From the NCBI RefSeq assembly GCF_036711975.1, contig NC_091976.1:4402001-4466000 (forward strand): 64,000 bases of DNA, given 5' to 3'. Below the pieces are notes generated by a model that did no database searches, was not told the origin of the DNA, and saw only the letters and a program-made list of their open reading frames with translations. Positions 10,670 through 21,294 of this stretch are shown here, in pieces (within the stretch, counting starts at the first letter, position 1; each line of letters starts with the position of its first letter). Source of the DNA: Onthophagus taurus. Lineage: Eukaryota > Arthropoda > Insecta > Coleoptera > Scarabaeidae. A program made the position numbers and the translations under genes.

Positions 10670-13600
10670 TAGAGCTGGGCATACTTAAAATACTTATATT
10701 TAAAATATGTATTTTAAGTATCAAAAGTATTTTGGGCTTAGTATTTTAAATACTCTGTAAAATTGGTACTTATATTTAGTATTTAAAATACTTCGACAAT
10801 ATATTTAGTATTTTATACTTAAAAAAGTATTTTAAATATCATACAAGCATTTTAAGAATCTGAAAAGTATTTTAAGTATTTTTCATTTCCAAAATACTTG
10901 TTAGATTTGCAAGTCTGAACGTGTTCAAACGAAAACTATAATTAGAATTCAGCGCCATCTCTACAAATTAGGTGGGTACTGCATTTTCGGTTTACTTGTC
11001 CTCCTGAGTGATGAATTGGACACAAAAATTTAACAGTTTTTACATTCCAGTATATTACTCTTTAAAAAAATGGAAGAACCATTAAAACCAAGTTGTTCAC
11101 ATGAAAAATTAATAATGCGATTGATACATCCACGCAATCCATCATGAATGCACATTTACAACAGCGACTAAAAAATAGTCCATTACTGGATGGTACTTTT
11201 TTTAAAGTAGCAGGTGAAATTCGAAATTTTAAAAACTTTGAAGTTACCTGCGTTACCTGTCAACCAAAAATAAAGATTCTAAAAGCAAATTTAGATGCTA
11301 CATCTAATTTATTAAAACACCTGAAGCAATCACATCGGAATAAATTTGACACTTACATTAAACACAAATCCGAAAAAAAAAATCCGTTAAGCGCAAAGCT
11401 GAAAGTCCTCTATGGAAGAAACAAAAATGTGAAAAATTACAGCAACCCACTTTCACTTTCACCCACGTTCAACAAGCTGAGTTTAACAGAAGATTAACAC
11501 GGTTTATAATTAATACAATATCACCGTTATCAATAATTGAAAATGACAGTTTTAAAGCAATCTTTGAGGGGTTTAACGTAGATATACCTAGTCGGCGAAC
11601 TATATATAGAGATATGGAATTATTATATGAGTCTACTATCACTCATATTCAAGCAGAAATGTCAAAACAGAATTATTTCTGTACTACTGCCGACATTTGG
11701 TCTTGCAAAAATAGAAGCTTTTTGGGTGTAACAGTACACTGGATTGATGACAACTTAGAACGTCGATCAGCTGCTCTTTCGTGTAGCAGATTTAAAGGTT
11801 TGTGTATCGATAGTGCTCTCTAGTTGTATAATTCCTATTTTTTTAGGTGTCCACTCATTTAACCGGATTGCTGAAGCATTAGATGAAATTAATATTAAGT
11901 TTTACTTAAATTATAAGAATATTGTCAGCACAATTACTGACAATGGAAGTAATTTTGTCAAGGCGTTTAAGGAATTTAGCTATGTAACTCCGGAACTTGA
12001 TGATATGGGTATGTTGGTTAATTCCTGTTTTATGCAGTAGAATACAGAATGACCTAACATTTTAGATGATGGTGCTGAAGATGATGAAGTTCTCCAGTTC
12101 GAATATATATCCGAAGGCGATAGGAATGATCAGGATAATATTAATATAATTCTTCCTCGTCATCTTCGATGTGCTAGTCACACCTTAAACCTTATAGCAA
12201 CTACCGACATGAAAAATATTTTACAGAAAAACACTATATTACGCAGCAGAAATATTCACGCCATTAATAAATGTTCTTTGTTGTGGAATAAGGCTAACAG
12301 GCCAAAATCAGCTGAAGTTATAAAAGGGGTGTTGGGACATGCGCTTTCAACACCTGGAGCTACACGATGGAATTCTTTGTATGACTCTATAACACAAATT
12401 TTGAAAGAAAAAGAAAAATTGCCGGTTTTGTTCAAAGAATTGGATTTAAATTCTAGTTTTAAGGATGCAGAATTAGCGTACTTAGAGCAATACGTCAACA
12501 TCATGAAGCCATTAGCGCAAACAATAGATTTATTGCAGGTGTGTAATTTAACTTTAAAGGCATACCTTTAAAGTATGCCTTTACGATTTTGCCTTACATG
12601 CGCTTACCTGACCGCATGGGCGCTTGGTCTACCCTCTCTTTTGTCATATGCTAATATATCTTTTGCCGATAGTACATTTCGGCGTTATAAGCAGATAGCA
12701 GATAAGCAGTATACATGAATTTTATGAATGATAAGTTTATGAAATTGCAATGTTTTTCATTTTTATATTAAAAATTTCATCGAAAGTGAATAAAAATATA
12801 ATATGGCATGTGAATTATTGATTTAAATACGTTAAAGATTATAATTCACCCAAAGAAACGTTCTGATAACTTTTTAGTTATTCAGTAAATTTATTTTTGT
12901 TATTCAGTTATGATGTTTTAGGGGGAAGAGTGCTGTTTCTATGGATTTTTATTGCCTTCTATTTTATCGTTACACCGAAAATGGACTAAAATGATTGACT
13001 CTTCACTGGATCAGGTTGGATTGATATTAAGGGGATGCATAGATGCCCTCAATAACCGTTATGGACTGCTTTTAAACCTAGAATGTGATACTGCCACTAT
13101 TGCGGCTGTGTCACATCCTAGGTTTAAATTGCGATGGCTGTGTGGGATTGAAGATAAAAAGGTGGAAGAAGAAAGCAATAAAATAAAAACCAAGATTTTA
13201 AATTTAATAAATGAAGAAAATTTTGAAATAATGGACTCTTCTCCAACTGGCAGTGAAGAGGATGATTTTTTTGTATTCGAAAAACGAGGAACAAATAAAG
13301 ATGTGGGACATAACGAAATCCAATTATTGAACTATCTGCAAGATAAAAGATGTGATATTAAGATGCTGAATGATTATCCAGCAATGAAGAAAATATTTTT
13401 AAAATATAATACCCCATTACCATCTTCTGCGGCAGTGGAGCGTTTGTTTTCATTTGCCACGATGATTAATACGCCGCGACGACACGGACTATCAGATAAT
13501 AATTTTGAAATGTTGACGTTATTAAAAGCTAATAAAGTGTACCACTAATAAGTTACAATAATTGATTTTGACCCAATTTCAAACAACAGATTAATTTATT

Positions 13601-13809
13601 TTTTATTAATCATTTTATTATTTTTCAAATGAATTAGAGAGTATTTGAAAAAGTATTTTGAAAAGTATTTAAATACTTTACACGAGTACTTAGTATTTAA
13701 AATACTTTTTATCGAAAGTATTTGTACTTAATACTTTAAATATTTCTTAAATTTAGTACTTAGTATTTTGTATTTAAAATACTTGTGGGAAGTATTTTGC
13801 CCAGCTCTG
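10670..13809 (+). mobile_element. hAT transposon
   Basis: 3140 bp. The ends are TAGAGCTGGGCA and, inverted, CAGAGCTGGGCA. The 8-bp TSD CCCCCAGG is at 10662-10669 and 13810-13817. Subterminal regions are dense in AAGTATTTTAAATAC-like direct and inverted motifs (10680-10880 and 13640-13800), as usual for hAT transposase binding. It encodes one spliced transposase. Confidence 0.95.
11144..13548 (+). pseudogene. hAT transposase, four exons, one frameshift
   Basis: Exons 11144-11797, 11847-12008, 12066-12538 and 12922-13548; introns of 49, 57 and 383 nt, all GT-AG and phase-consistent. A BED-type zinc finger (CVTC, then HLKQSH) opens the protein. The RNase-H-like core includes TADIWSCKNRSFLGVTVHW and TDNGSNFVKAF. 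The C-terminal hAT dimerisation domain includes LPSSAAVERLFSFA. The only lesion found is a 1-nt shift at the A-run near 11372-11381: BED frame before it, core frame after it. An upstream ATG at 11070 is closed by a stop, so the start at 11144 is the best guess. Close to functional. Confidence 0.85.
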
Positions 13810-14077
13810 CCCCCAGGGTAAATACAAATGTAGTCTTAAAATTCCCACTCTGTTATTTACACTTAAATTTATACGTTTTAATGCTATGTCGCGTAAAGAC
13901 ACTGGTTGGAATTTATATGAACTCATTTTTACTAATATTAAAAAATTACTATCATACATCCTTACTTATATATGTCCGTTCCACACCACATCCGTTATCC
14001 CTTGCAAATGAAATGTTTAAATACATAAAATTCTGAAATTAATTAATCAGTTACATATTTAAGTTCTAAAAGAAAAC

Positions 14078-14464
14078 ATGTATAAAATGATGTCTCAGGA
14101 AGAATTTAGATGCGCATTGAAGGTGTTTTTAAACGATATTATTATACATGCTAAAAACTCCGAAATCGAGTTGAAACTATTAAATTTAGAAGACCTGGAG
14201 GACACTGAATTATTTGAAAATGTTGAGGTCATTATGTGTTGTGATTATTTATCGATAAACTGGAAAATCTATCGGAATGGAAATACGTTCTATGCTGGAA
14301 ATAGTGATGTATTTGAATTTCATAATAAATTTAAAAGTTTTTTAAAAGAAAAAGGACACTTTATTGAAAATGAAACCGCTAAATTAATCATTATGGATAA
14401 TGCTTTATCTTTCAATAATAATATCGAACATGTGGAATTTTGCTACTTTGATTATGCTGTTTGA
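14078..14464 (+). CDS. Orphan ORF, 128 aa
   Basis: Open from ATG at 14078 (a second Met, MMSQEEF, follows four codons in) to 14464. Acidic (runs such as LEDLEDTELFENVEV), soluble, with no membrane segment and no recognisable motif. It lies between the hAT-split gene A-B and an 86-bp tandem array in old Polinton territory, so it may be a Polinton accessory gene. A start preceded by an AT-rich leader and sensible codon use argue that it is or was real. Family not recognised. Confidence 0.45.
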   Translation: MYKMMSQEEFRCALKVFLNDIIIHAKNSEIELKLLNLEDLEDTELFENVEVIMCCDYLSINWKIYRNGNTFYAGNSDVFEFHNKFKSFLKEKGHFIENETAKLIIMDNALSFNNNIEHVEFCYFDYAV

Positions 14465-14566
14465 AGTTTATATCATAAAAATAATGTGATTTTTGCTGTA
14501 TTTATAAGATATTAAATAGATTTATTATACATGTTATATTTAAATTTCCCATTTTTGATTTCGCAT

Positions 14567-15170
14567 ACATCCTGTTTTTGTAAAAGACATAGTTATCTCC
14601 ATGGTTTACCGCGACTTCCCGGAAATCCCCCCTATTTCTTCTTTCATGTAAACATCCTGTTTTTCATGAAAGATATAATTATCTTTATGGTCTACCGCAA
14701 CTTCCCGGAAACCCCCTCTATTTCTTCTTTCGTGTCAACATCCTGTTGTTCATAAAAGAGATAGTCATCTTTATGGTCTACCACAACTTCCCGGAAATCC
14801 CCCCCTATTTCTTCTTTCATGCAAACATCCTGTTTTTCATAAAAGACATAATTATCTTTATAGTCTACCACAACTTCCCGGAAATTTATATCTAAACATC
14901 CTGTTTTTATAAAAGGACAGTCATCTTTATGGTCTACCGCAACTTCCCGGAAATCCCCCCTATTTCTTCTCTCATGTAAACATCCTGTTTTTCATAACAG
15001 ACATAATTATCTTTATGGTCTACCGCAACTTCCCGGAAACCCACCCTATTTCTTCTTTCGCGTCAACATCCTGTTGTTCATAAAAGAGATAGTTATCTTT
15101 ATGGTCTACCACAACTTCCCGGAAATCCCCCCTATTTTTTCTTCTCAACCAATGAAAGTTCTGTAAACAT
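14567..15170. repeat. 86-bp tandem repeat, about seven units
   Basis: Units start ACATCCTGTTTTTCATAAAA and include CAACTTCCCGGAAATCCCCC. One unit (about 14840-14905) is shortened. Units of type TTTTT and TTGTT alternate with a three-unit period, hinting at a higher-order repeat. The ORF read through it is a by-product. Confidence 0.9.
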
Positions 15171-15248
15171 CCTGTTTTTTTATTTCTAGATAATTCGAAA
15201 TGATGTGAAATTTAAGTACATATAACCATAAGACGGCTTTTAATTATG

Positions 15249-15571
15249 AGTATTCTAGTTAAAGTCAAAACTGCTATACCAAGTATGTCACTATCGCATT
15301 TAAATACGTTGGGGCTCTGTGAATCTGGAAAATTCCTCATCCTATAAAACAAGCAAAACGTGTGACAACGTTGAAATGGCCATCGGTTGTTCTCGAATTA
15401 GAGGATGATTTTTCGATGTTTTTACCGAAACGAATGGCTGAGGAGATGACTGATGAAGACATCCAGTCGCTAAGTTCAATGTGCATCATCTATGAAGGGG
15501 AGAAAGAAGTTGGGCAAGTCAACAATGCGCACCTTGTATCGTTTTGTGAAAAATCTCCTCAACCAAATTAA
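15249..15571 (+). pseudogene. FLP-motif protein gene (gene D relative), frameshifted
   Basis: A start region with MSLSHLNTLG at about 15283 resembles MSRLNLLGS of gene D. A frame change near 15340 leads into WPSVVLELEDDFSMFLPKRM and CIIYEGEK, ending at 15571. The 3' end matches the terminal exon at 8161-8450 almost word for word, while the 5' end matches gene D. That ties the exon-array gene and gene D into one family. The end is duplicated again at about 15576-15715. Confidence 0.65.
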
Positions 15572-15715
15572 GTGTTCAAACACTTCGATTCGCTAAGTTC
15601 AATAATGTGCATCATCATCTATGAAGGGGAGAGAAATAACTTGGACAAGTCGACAATGCGCACCTAGCATGCAGTATCGTTTTGTGAAAAATCTCCTCAA
15701 CCAAATTAAGTTAAC

Positions 15716-16814
15716 ATAATGAATGTATGTACTATTTTTTTAGCAATAAAATTACATTTATACGTTAATATTCTTTTTTTATTTCAAACATATTAAATTT
15801 ACATTATTTTTATTTCAATCCCATAATCTCATGCTATGTTGCTCTACTACTACACCATCCTCAATTCTGATATGTTCCTAGATATGTTTCACAATTAACA
15901 CAATAATGATCAATGTTCATACACGTGTCCATTAAATATGGTATCCATATAAGGCCAGCATCTATTATTTAAATATTTATTAAATTTCAGAATCTCTTTT
16001 TACTATAATTTGTTTACCCAAACAAACATAATATTAAACTGAACGTGTGAGTTCTTGTCGTCGTTTCAGATTTAATCCTAGTTTTACCTTCTTGCCCACA
16101 ATGTGAGCATATCACAATGTGTTCCGTAAGCTATGTGTGACATTTCTGCTCACTTGCTATTCACTTAATTCATTTAATAGTGGAATGGGGGATATATGAC
16201 AGCCCCCGATCCTCGTATCCACCTCTACAACGAGGAGTAATATTTAATAAGATGGAGGAGGATGATCGTAAGTCCTTATTTTTCTTTTGCTTTACAATAT
16301 TTTTTTTTTCTTAGCGGAATGTGGGGGATATGAAAGCCCCCTAATTCCCTTCTTCTCTTCCCCTAATATGATTCCCATCACCGATCAATATCAGTGATGA
16401 TGATGAGTCGTCCCGTCCTCCTTCCCGTCTCCGGTAGGATTACACACCCCCGATGTCGCGATTCGCCGAGGCCCCCCACCGGAGCGGTAGATATAACTAA
16501 TTTACTCAAAGATATTATTATAGAAATAAAAAAAAAAAATAGAACGTTAAATTTTTTGTTTTTATACTTTTAAATACGTTAATTAATTTCATTGAATGAA
16601 GATGTTTATATCAAAGAAAAACAACTCAAATTATGGCGAAAAACTCATAAATCAAAAGATTGTAAAGGTAATAAGTCACTCAACACGAAAAAACAAACAA
16701 CAACAACCACCATGAAAAAAACAACTTTTCCGGAGATAATTAAAATGATTCATGAAATCATCTCTCGGTATAAATTGAGTGTCTTATGTTTTTACAGTTT
16801 ATTTTTATTATTTC
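15716..16814. other. No firm gene
   Basis: Contains two related GGAATG(T)GGGGGATAT...GCCCCC hairpin segments (about 16183-16212 and 16314-16345), one just before a short exon-like stretch with a GTAAG donor at about 16268. From 16771 the sequence matches the DNA after the integrase break at about 3640 and leads into the next exon-array copy. The 79-aa reading at 16592 is Lys/Thr-rich and unconvincing. Confidence 0.35.
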
Positions 16815-16821
16815 ACACATC

Positions 16822-17560
16822 ATGGCCATGACTAATGCTAACAACGAGTATGCCACAATCCCCTGAGATCTAATCCCGGGGATTTGTGAGTTGCGTCACC
16901 CAAATGTAAGTTATACCTATACTAGAATTAATTTTTCCACATGTAATATTAATTTTTTAGACTATTATGATTGTGACAACGAATGGTTGTTTTGAGGACT
17001 TGCTCGTCCAGGGGGGCGCATAATTTATAGTTATGTGACCCCACAGACTATTTGATTATTGCTGGGGGCGATGTCATACCCTCACATTTTTTTATACTGC
17101 CTAAGTATTTTTTCTTGTTACTTTAATGTTTTATTAATTTTTTTTTATATTTGGTTGGTTTTTATACTTTTATTTCATTTTATTTATAGTCGGAGGAGTA
17201 ATGTTGCCGCCACCACCACCGCTTATCCCATTAGACATGGTTGACTTAACCGCTGAAGGTGATGATGACTCAGTTAGTTTTTTACTTTTTAATTAATTTT
17301 ATTTTTTACAGAGGAAGTGATCGATCTTACAGCGGGCGGCGTAAACGCTGTTAATTCTGTGGTAATTGACATTATCACAGAAAACAATTCAGTGGTAATT
17401 GGTACATTTTTATTAATTCTTCTCATAATCAGTTGGTTTTTATACGTTTATTTCATTTTATGTTTTTTATAGTCGGAGGAGTGATGATGATATCACCATC
17501 ACCATCACCACTCAATCCGCTAGTGATTGAAGTAAATTTCAAAAATATATGAACATAAAA
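16822..17560 (+). pseudogene. PWDLIRG exon-array, copy VI
   Basis: Exon 1 at 16822-16905 with the Trp codon of the IPWDL motif changed to TGA. Exon 2 from about 16961 with its donor changed to CT. Exon 3 from about 17190 (PPPPPLIPLDMVDL). Exon 4 from about 17312 (DLTAGG, then NSVVI). A further exon from about 17474 starts with GGAGTGATG. Decayed, but it has the fullest set of five exons. It lies 190 bp upstream of gene A-B. Confidence 0.55.
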
Positions 17561-17745
17561 AAATTTAAATCGTATAAAATTTAACTCAATTCTCATTAAA
17601 AAATAAAGTCTTGAAGCCGTTAAATGAGGTTAATGCGGTTATATAAAGATTACGAATTTTAACTTTACGTTTAAATGCGATAGTTTTAAATTAATCACTT
17701 TAGTATTATTTAACTTGTTCTTCATTAACATATACTACTACTTCA

Positions 17746-18431
17746 ATGGCTTTATTCAACGAACCTTCATTGAAAGAGTTAGCTCAAACGAAAATTAATT
17801 TAAACTTATCGAAACGTGTAAATGTGCTAACACTTAGAGAATACTATCCGTGGAAGTTAGTGTTAGAGTTATAGAACACCTGGTCCGAGGACAATTGGAA
17901 TGAGCTGGGGACGCATAAAAAATGTTCCGATGATGTAGACGTGAGGTGTATTACGATGGATGTGTTTAATAATAACCTCAATCATAAGTAACAATGCGCG
18001 ATCTTTAGAAATGTTGAAATTTGCAGGTAAATTAGAAATTAATATATAGTCTATAAAACTAATTGAAATTTTAATAATACTTTACCGATGAAATTTTCAA
18101 TCGAAAAAATGTGAACGAAGTAGTATACGAATCGGCATCATACATTCAAACTAAACGAGGACGTCTATGCTGGGGATGTTGTGATATGTTCGAGTCGGAA
18201 ATTCGATCGGACTATTTTAAAGATAAAGAAGGATTTCAGGGAAATTCAAAGAGCTTTATATGGTGGGATGATGATGATATCAATAAGAACCAGTTCATAG
18301 ATTTAGTGGAAACAGAGTATATGTGGTGTGCTTTTTGTCTGGTACGTCCACATTTTAAAATAAATTTAAGAGAAACAACAATTTCCGAAGTAACTGATAA
18401 ATTTTTAATGGAGGAAGTAGATCGTTATTGA
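17746..18431 (+). pseudogene. Gene A-B of the older Polinton, stop in exon 1
   Basis: Exon 1, 17746 to about 18027, starts MALFNEPSLKELAQ and matches the intact gene at 25167. The Trp of the LWNTW motif is TAG at about 17871. The intron is about 18028-18089. Exon 2 reads DEIF, then GRLCWGC, then MWCAFCLVRPHF, and stops at 18431, so both CxxC pairs are kept. The gene is dead only through the single nonsense change and belongs to the Polinton that P2 later entered. Confidence 0.75.
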
Positions 18432-18671
18432 TCCATCTCAAATAAGGACATTAGAATAGTATATAAAAGTATCATTAAGAACGTGTTTTACTAGAAATAG
18501 CCTATTTTTAAATTAAATTTAAGAGAATCATGTTTCGAACTAATCCATAGATTTTTATACGCAGAATAGAAAATAAGAAGTTAGTTTATTATAATTTAGG
18601 TATACTATTTTTAAAATAAGCCCGTAATTTAAATTTAAGAGAAGTTAGTTTATTATAATTTACGTATACAA

Positions 18672-19036
18672 TGGATGTATTTAATTATAAACTGAATCAT
18701 ACGTTGCAATGCGCCATATTTAGGAATGTATAAATTTTCAGGTAAATTAGAAATTAAAATATAGTAAAAATATAGTATATAAAGTTAAATGAAATTTTAA
18801 TAATACTTTAGGGATGAAATTTTCTACCAAATGTATGGGGATGATGAAAATGGAGTACTATGTGCGTGGATGACATACATTGAAACTGAACACGGACGTG
18901 TATGTGGGAAATGTTTCCAGGATTACGATTGGCTTCTTATAATAGAACTGGATAAAATTATTGATAAGTACAAGTTCGTAGATTTAGTGGAAAATGAAGT
19001 TATGTGGTGTGCGTTCTGTTTGAAACGTCCTAAATT
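18672..19036 (+). pseudogene. Second, tandem gene A-B copy (truncated)
   Basis: It starts inside domain A (MDVFNYKLNHTLQCAIF), keeps the intron with acceptor CTTTAG, then exon 2 reads GRVCGKC and MWCAFCLKRPK. At about 19037 it joins in frame to the DUF8207-type gene (see 19037-46040). The junction marks an internal deletion in the older Polinton that removed everything between gene A-B and that gene. Confidence 0.65.
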
Positions 19037-19190
19037 GGATGACGGAAAGGGACCGATAAAATTGCATCGAAAGCCTCCACCGACTCCACAGAGAAAAGTT
19101 AAGGGTGAAATTAAAGAGATAAAGTTTAGTAGTAGATAGTAAATGCCGGTTCTGGACCGGAAATCAATCCCCCATCCCCCTAATCCCCCA

Positions 19191-19257
19191 TGACGTCACT
19201 TCCGGTGTCATCCCACTTCCGGTGTCATCCCACTTCCGGTATCTTGTCACTTCCGGT
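19191..19257. promoter_or_regulatory. Terminal CRE plus ETS-site array (left end of P2)
   Basis: TGACGTCA at 19191-19198 (consensus CREB/ATF palindrome), followed by four CACTTCCGGT at 19197-19206, 19214-19223, 19231-19240 and 19248-19257. The reverse complement ACCGGAAGTG is the classic ETS-factor site. Spacing is 17 bp, three times. The same array is at the right end and at the end of P3. Likely an enhancer or promoter; not tested. Confidence 0.6.
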
Positions 19258-19264
19258 GTCATCT

Positions 19265-19620
19265 TCAACCCCATGCTAGTGCCCTTTTGGCCCTTCAACC
19301 CCCAACCCCCTTCAACCCCATGTGAGTGCCCTATTGGCCCCTTCAACCCCATGTTAGTGCCCTATTGGCCCCCTTCAACCCCATGTTAGTACCCTATTGG
19401 CCCCCTTCAACCCCCACCCGCCTTCAACCCCATGTTAGTGCCCTATTGGCCCCCTTCAACCCCCATCCCCCTTCAACCCCATGTTAGTGCCCTATTGGTC
19501 CCTTCAACCCCATGCTAGTGCCCTATTGGTCCCCATCCCCCTTCAACCCCATGCTAGTGCCCTATTGGTCCCCTTCAACCCCACCACCCCCTTCAACCCC
19601 ATGCTAGCGCCCTAACAGTC
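19265..19620. repeat. Minisatellite near the left P2 end
   Basis: About ten GC-rich units of roughly 33 bp built on CTTCAACCCCATGTTAGTGC and CCCTATTGG. Matching shorter arrays are at 40806-40955 and 49330-49510. Copy number differs between the two P2 ends, so the array is unstable. Confidence 0.9.
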
Positions 19621-19625
19621 GGATA

Positions 19626-19722
19626 AATTTTTTTTTTTTTTTTTTTTTTTGCCAACGCTCAGGATCGAACCCGGGCTCTGTCTGGTTGAGAGTCGGGCGT
19701 CTTGCCCGCTAGGCTACCGAAG
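19626..19722 (-). mobile_element. tRNA-derived SINE
   Basis: On the minus strand: an A-box-like TAGCCTAGCGGG and a B box GGGTTCGATCC, then an A-tail of about 25 (T-run at 19628-19653). It is absent from the right TIR, so it inserted after the arms were last equalised. Short and tRNA-like but without a closable acceptor stem, hence not a tRNA gene. Confidence 0.7.
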
Positions 19723-20163
19723 GAAATGAGTTAAAGGTGTTTAAATAACGTTCAAGTAGAGATGACGATGACGGCGCTCATACGTTTATCAGCGCGGAGG
19801 CTAATCCCCCGCGGAGCGATGACGACGACGGCGATGACGTCGACGATCGTATGCTTATCAGCGGAAGCTAATCCCCCGCGGAGCGATGACTGAATTGAAA
19901 TAATACTCACCTTAAAATAGGTTATTTATTATTATTATTGATTGATTGATTGACTGATTGATGGTAGGAGGAGGAGGAGGAAGAGAAAATCACAAAAAAT
20001 TAAAGTTAATACATATATTAAAAATTTAAATTTAAATTAAACATGCCCAAAATGATAAACATATGCAGACAGCGCTTGTGATAACATCGATCAAAGTGCA
20101 GAGAATTTCGGCGACAAAAGATAGTAAACTATTTAAACATTTACCCATTGTGTAGCACTTTAA

Positions 20164-20481
20164 TTACAAAACTTTAAATCTCAATCGTTCGGTAGCGGGT
20201 GTATATCCTTCATAGATTAATCCAATCCTAATCGAATCGAGTCGCTCTTGTCCGTGGATGATATCTTTCCAAATGTTCTCAGCGTAAAGGGGCGGTATAT
20301 ATACCCTAACGTGCTCCAATTCTGCCAGAAGGTCTTGATACGATTCCGGATCTTGCGTGAAACGTATCACCCGATACACCCTATTCTTCTCTAACGACGA
20401 AATGGGAACTTTAGGTTTGTCCGCGTTTATACCTAAGGCATTTAAACCTTGTATCGCAAAAATCAAATCGCGTTGAGACAT
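20164..20481 (-). CDS. Gene C, small Polinton TIR protein (left copy)
   Basis: 105 aa, start MSQRDLIFAI. The centre follows the same plan as gene D: KNRVYRVIRF, then a hydrophobic strand, then VRVYIPPLYAENIW, then IGLIYEG, close to the FLP-motif pattern. I infer that C and D are distant paralogues, probably small beta-rich proteins. Identical to 40340-40657. It sits alone between the minisatellite and gene D, on the same strand as D and pointing to the terminus. A TATATAATATATAT stretch lies about 45 bp upstream and may serve as TATA box. Function unknown. Confidence 0.75.
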   Translation of the reverse strand: MSQRDLIFAIQGLNALGINADKPKVPISSLEKNRVYRVIRFTQDPESYQDLLAELEHVRVYIPPLYAENIWKDIIHGQERLDSIRIGLIYEGYTPATERLRFKVL

Positions 20482-21294
20482 ATCGTAACTCTAAACGTCG
20501 ACTGAAATTTAAAACGGTGGCGATATATAATATATATTTGGGAGGAGAGAAAAATTACATAAGCGCCATCTATACTACAATAGGTTGCACATAAATTTCA
20601 GATAACGCTCAATAGGAGACGGCGTCAACGATCGTATGCTTATCAGCGGAAGTTAATCCCCCGCGGAGCGATGACTGAATTGAAATAATACTCACCTTAA
20701 AATAGGTTATTTATTATTATTATTATTATTGATTGATTGAGGGTAGGAGGAGGAAGAGAAAATCACAAAAAATTACAGTTAATAGATATATTAAAAATTT
20801 AAATTTCAATTAAACATAATTAACGAATAAGATTAGTCAGTACCGTTCACGACATCGGTCGCTAAATTGTAATAGAAACCGTCTTGGTTACGTTCGCGAA
20901 GAGGGGCCCGTGCTGCCCCATGATATCGTCTGCTGACGGGTGTGGACACTTCCGGAACTGTATGGGCCACCGCCAAATTTTCAGCGACGTCCGCTACCGG
21001 AGAAGGAATCGTAAAAATTTTCTGATCGAATCGGATTAAATTCGCAGGATTCTGTTTCCCAAAATCCCTCTTTCCGAGATATACTAAAGACATCCTATCG
21101 AGGGACCGTAAAAGAGCGGCTACACTACGTCAGATCCGCGCCGATCCGCGCCGATTAGATTCGCCCCGAATTTTTGTCAGGTGGCTACACTACTACCCGT
21201 CGGCGCCGGAATTTTTTCGGAAGGTTGCGCGTAGCGCACATTTGTAATAACTATATACCTCGGGTTCGCCTAAATGATTACTTAGTTATTGGCA

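Larger units (their letters stand above)
10110..13926 (-). pseudogene. Gene A-B (zinc-knuckle accessory protein) of an old Polinton, split by a hAT
   Basis: Exon 1 starts at 13926, runs to the hAT insertion at 13810, resumes at 10669 and ends at 10492 (donor GTAGGT). Exon 2 is 10431-10110. Domain A carries YLPWG, then LWNTWVEDNWDE. Domain B carries two CxxC pairs, GVCHDC and NWCNFC followed by LRRPNF. The same two-exon gene is intact at 25167-25912. The hAT sits in exon 1, and the frame continues across it if one CCCCCAGG is kept. Sequence divergence from the 25-kb copy is high, so this is a different, older Polinton lineage. Function unknown; a zinc ribbon or knuckle is inferred. Confidence 0.75.

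Noticed and set aside
14531-14755. 74-aa ORF
   Set aside because: Translation of the 86-bp tandem repeat.
16592-16831. 79-aa Lys/Thr-rich ORF
   Set aside because: Low complexity, and its end overlaps the start of exon-array copy VI.
19164-19352. Minus-strand Gly-rich ORF
   Set aside because: Translation of the terminal array and minisatellite.
19626-19722. Possible tRNA gene on the minus strand
   Set aside because: B box and A-box-like words are there, but no closing acceptor stem was found and a long A-tail follows; read as a SINE.
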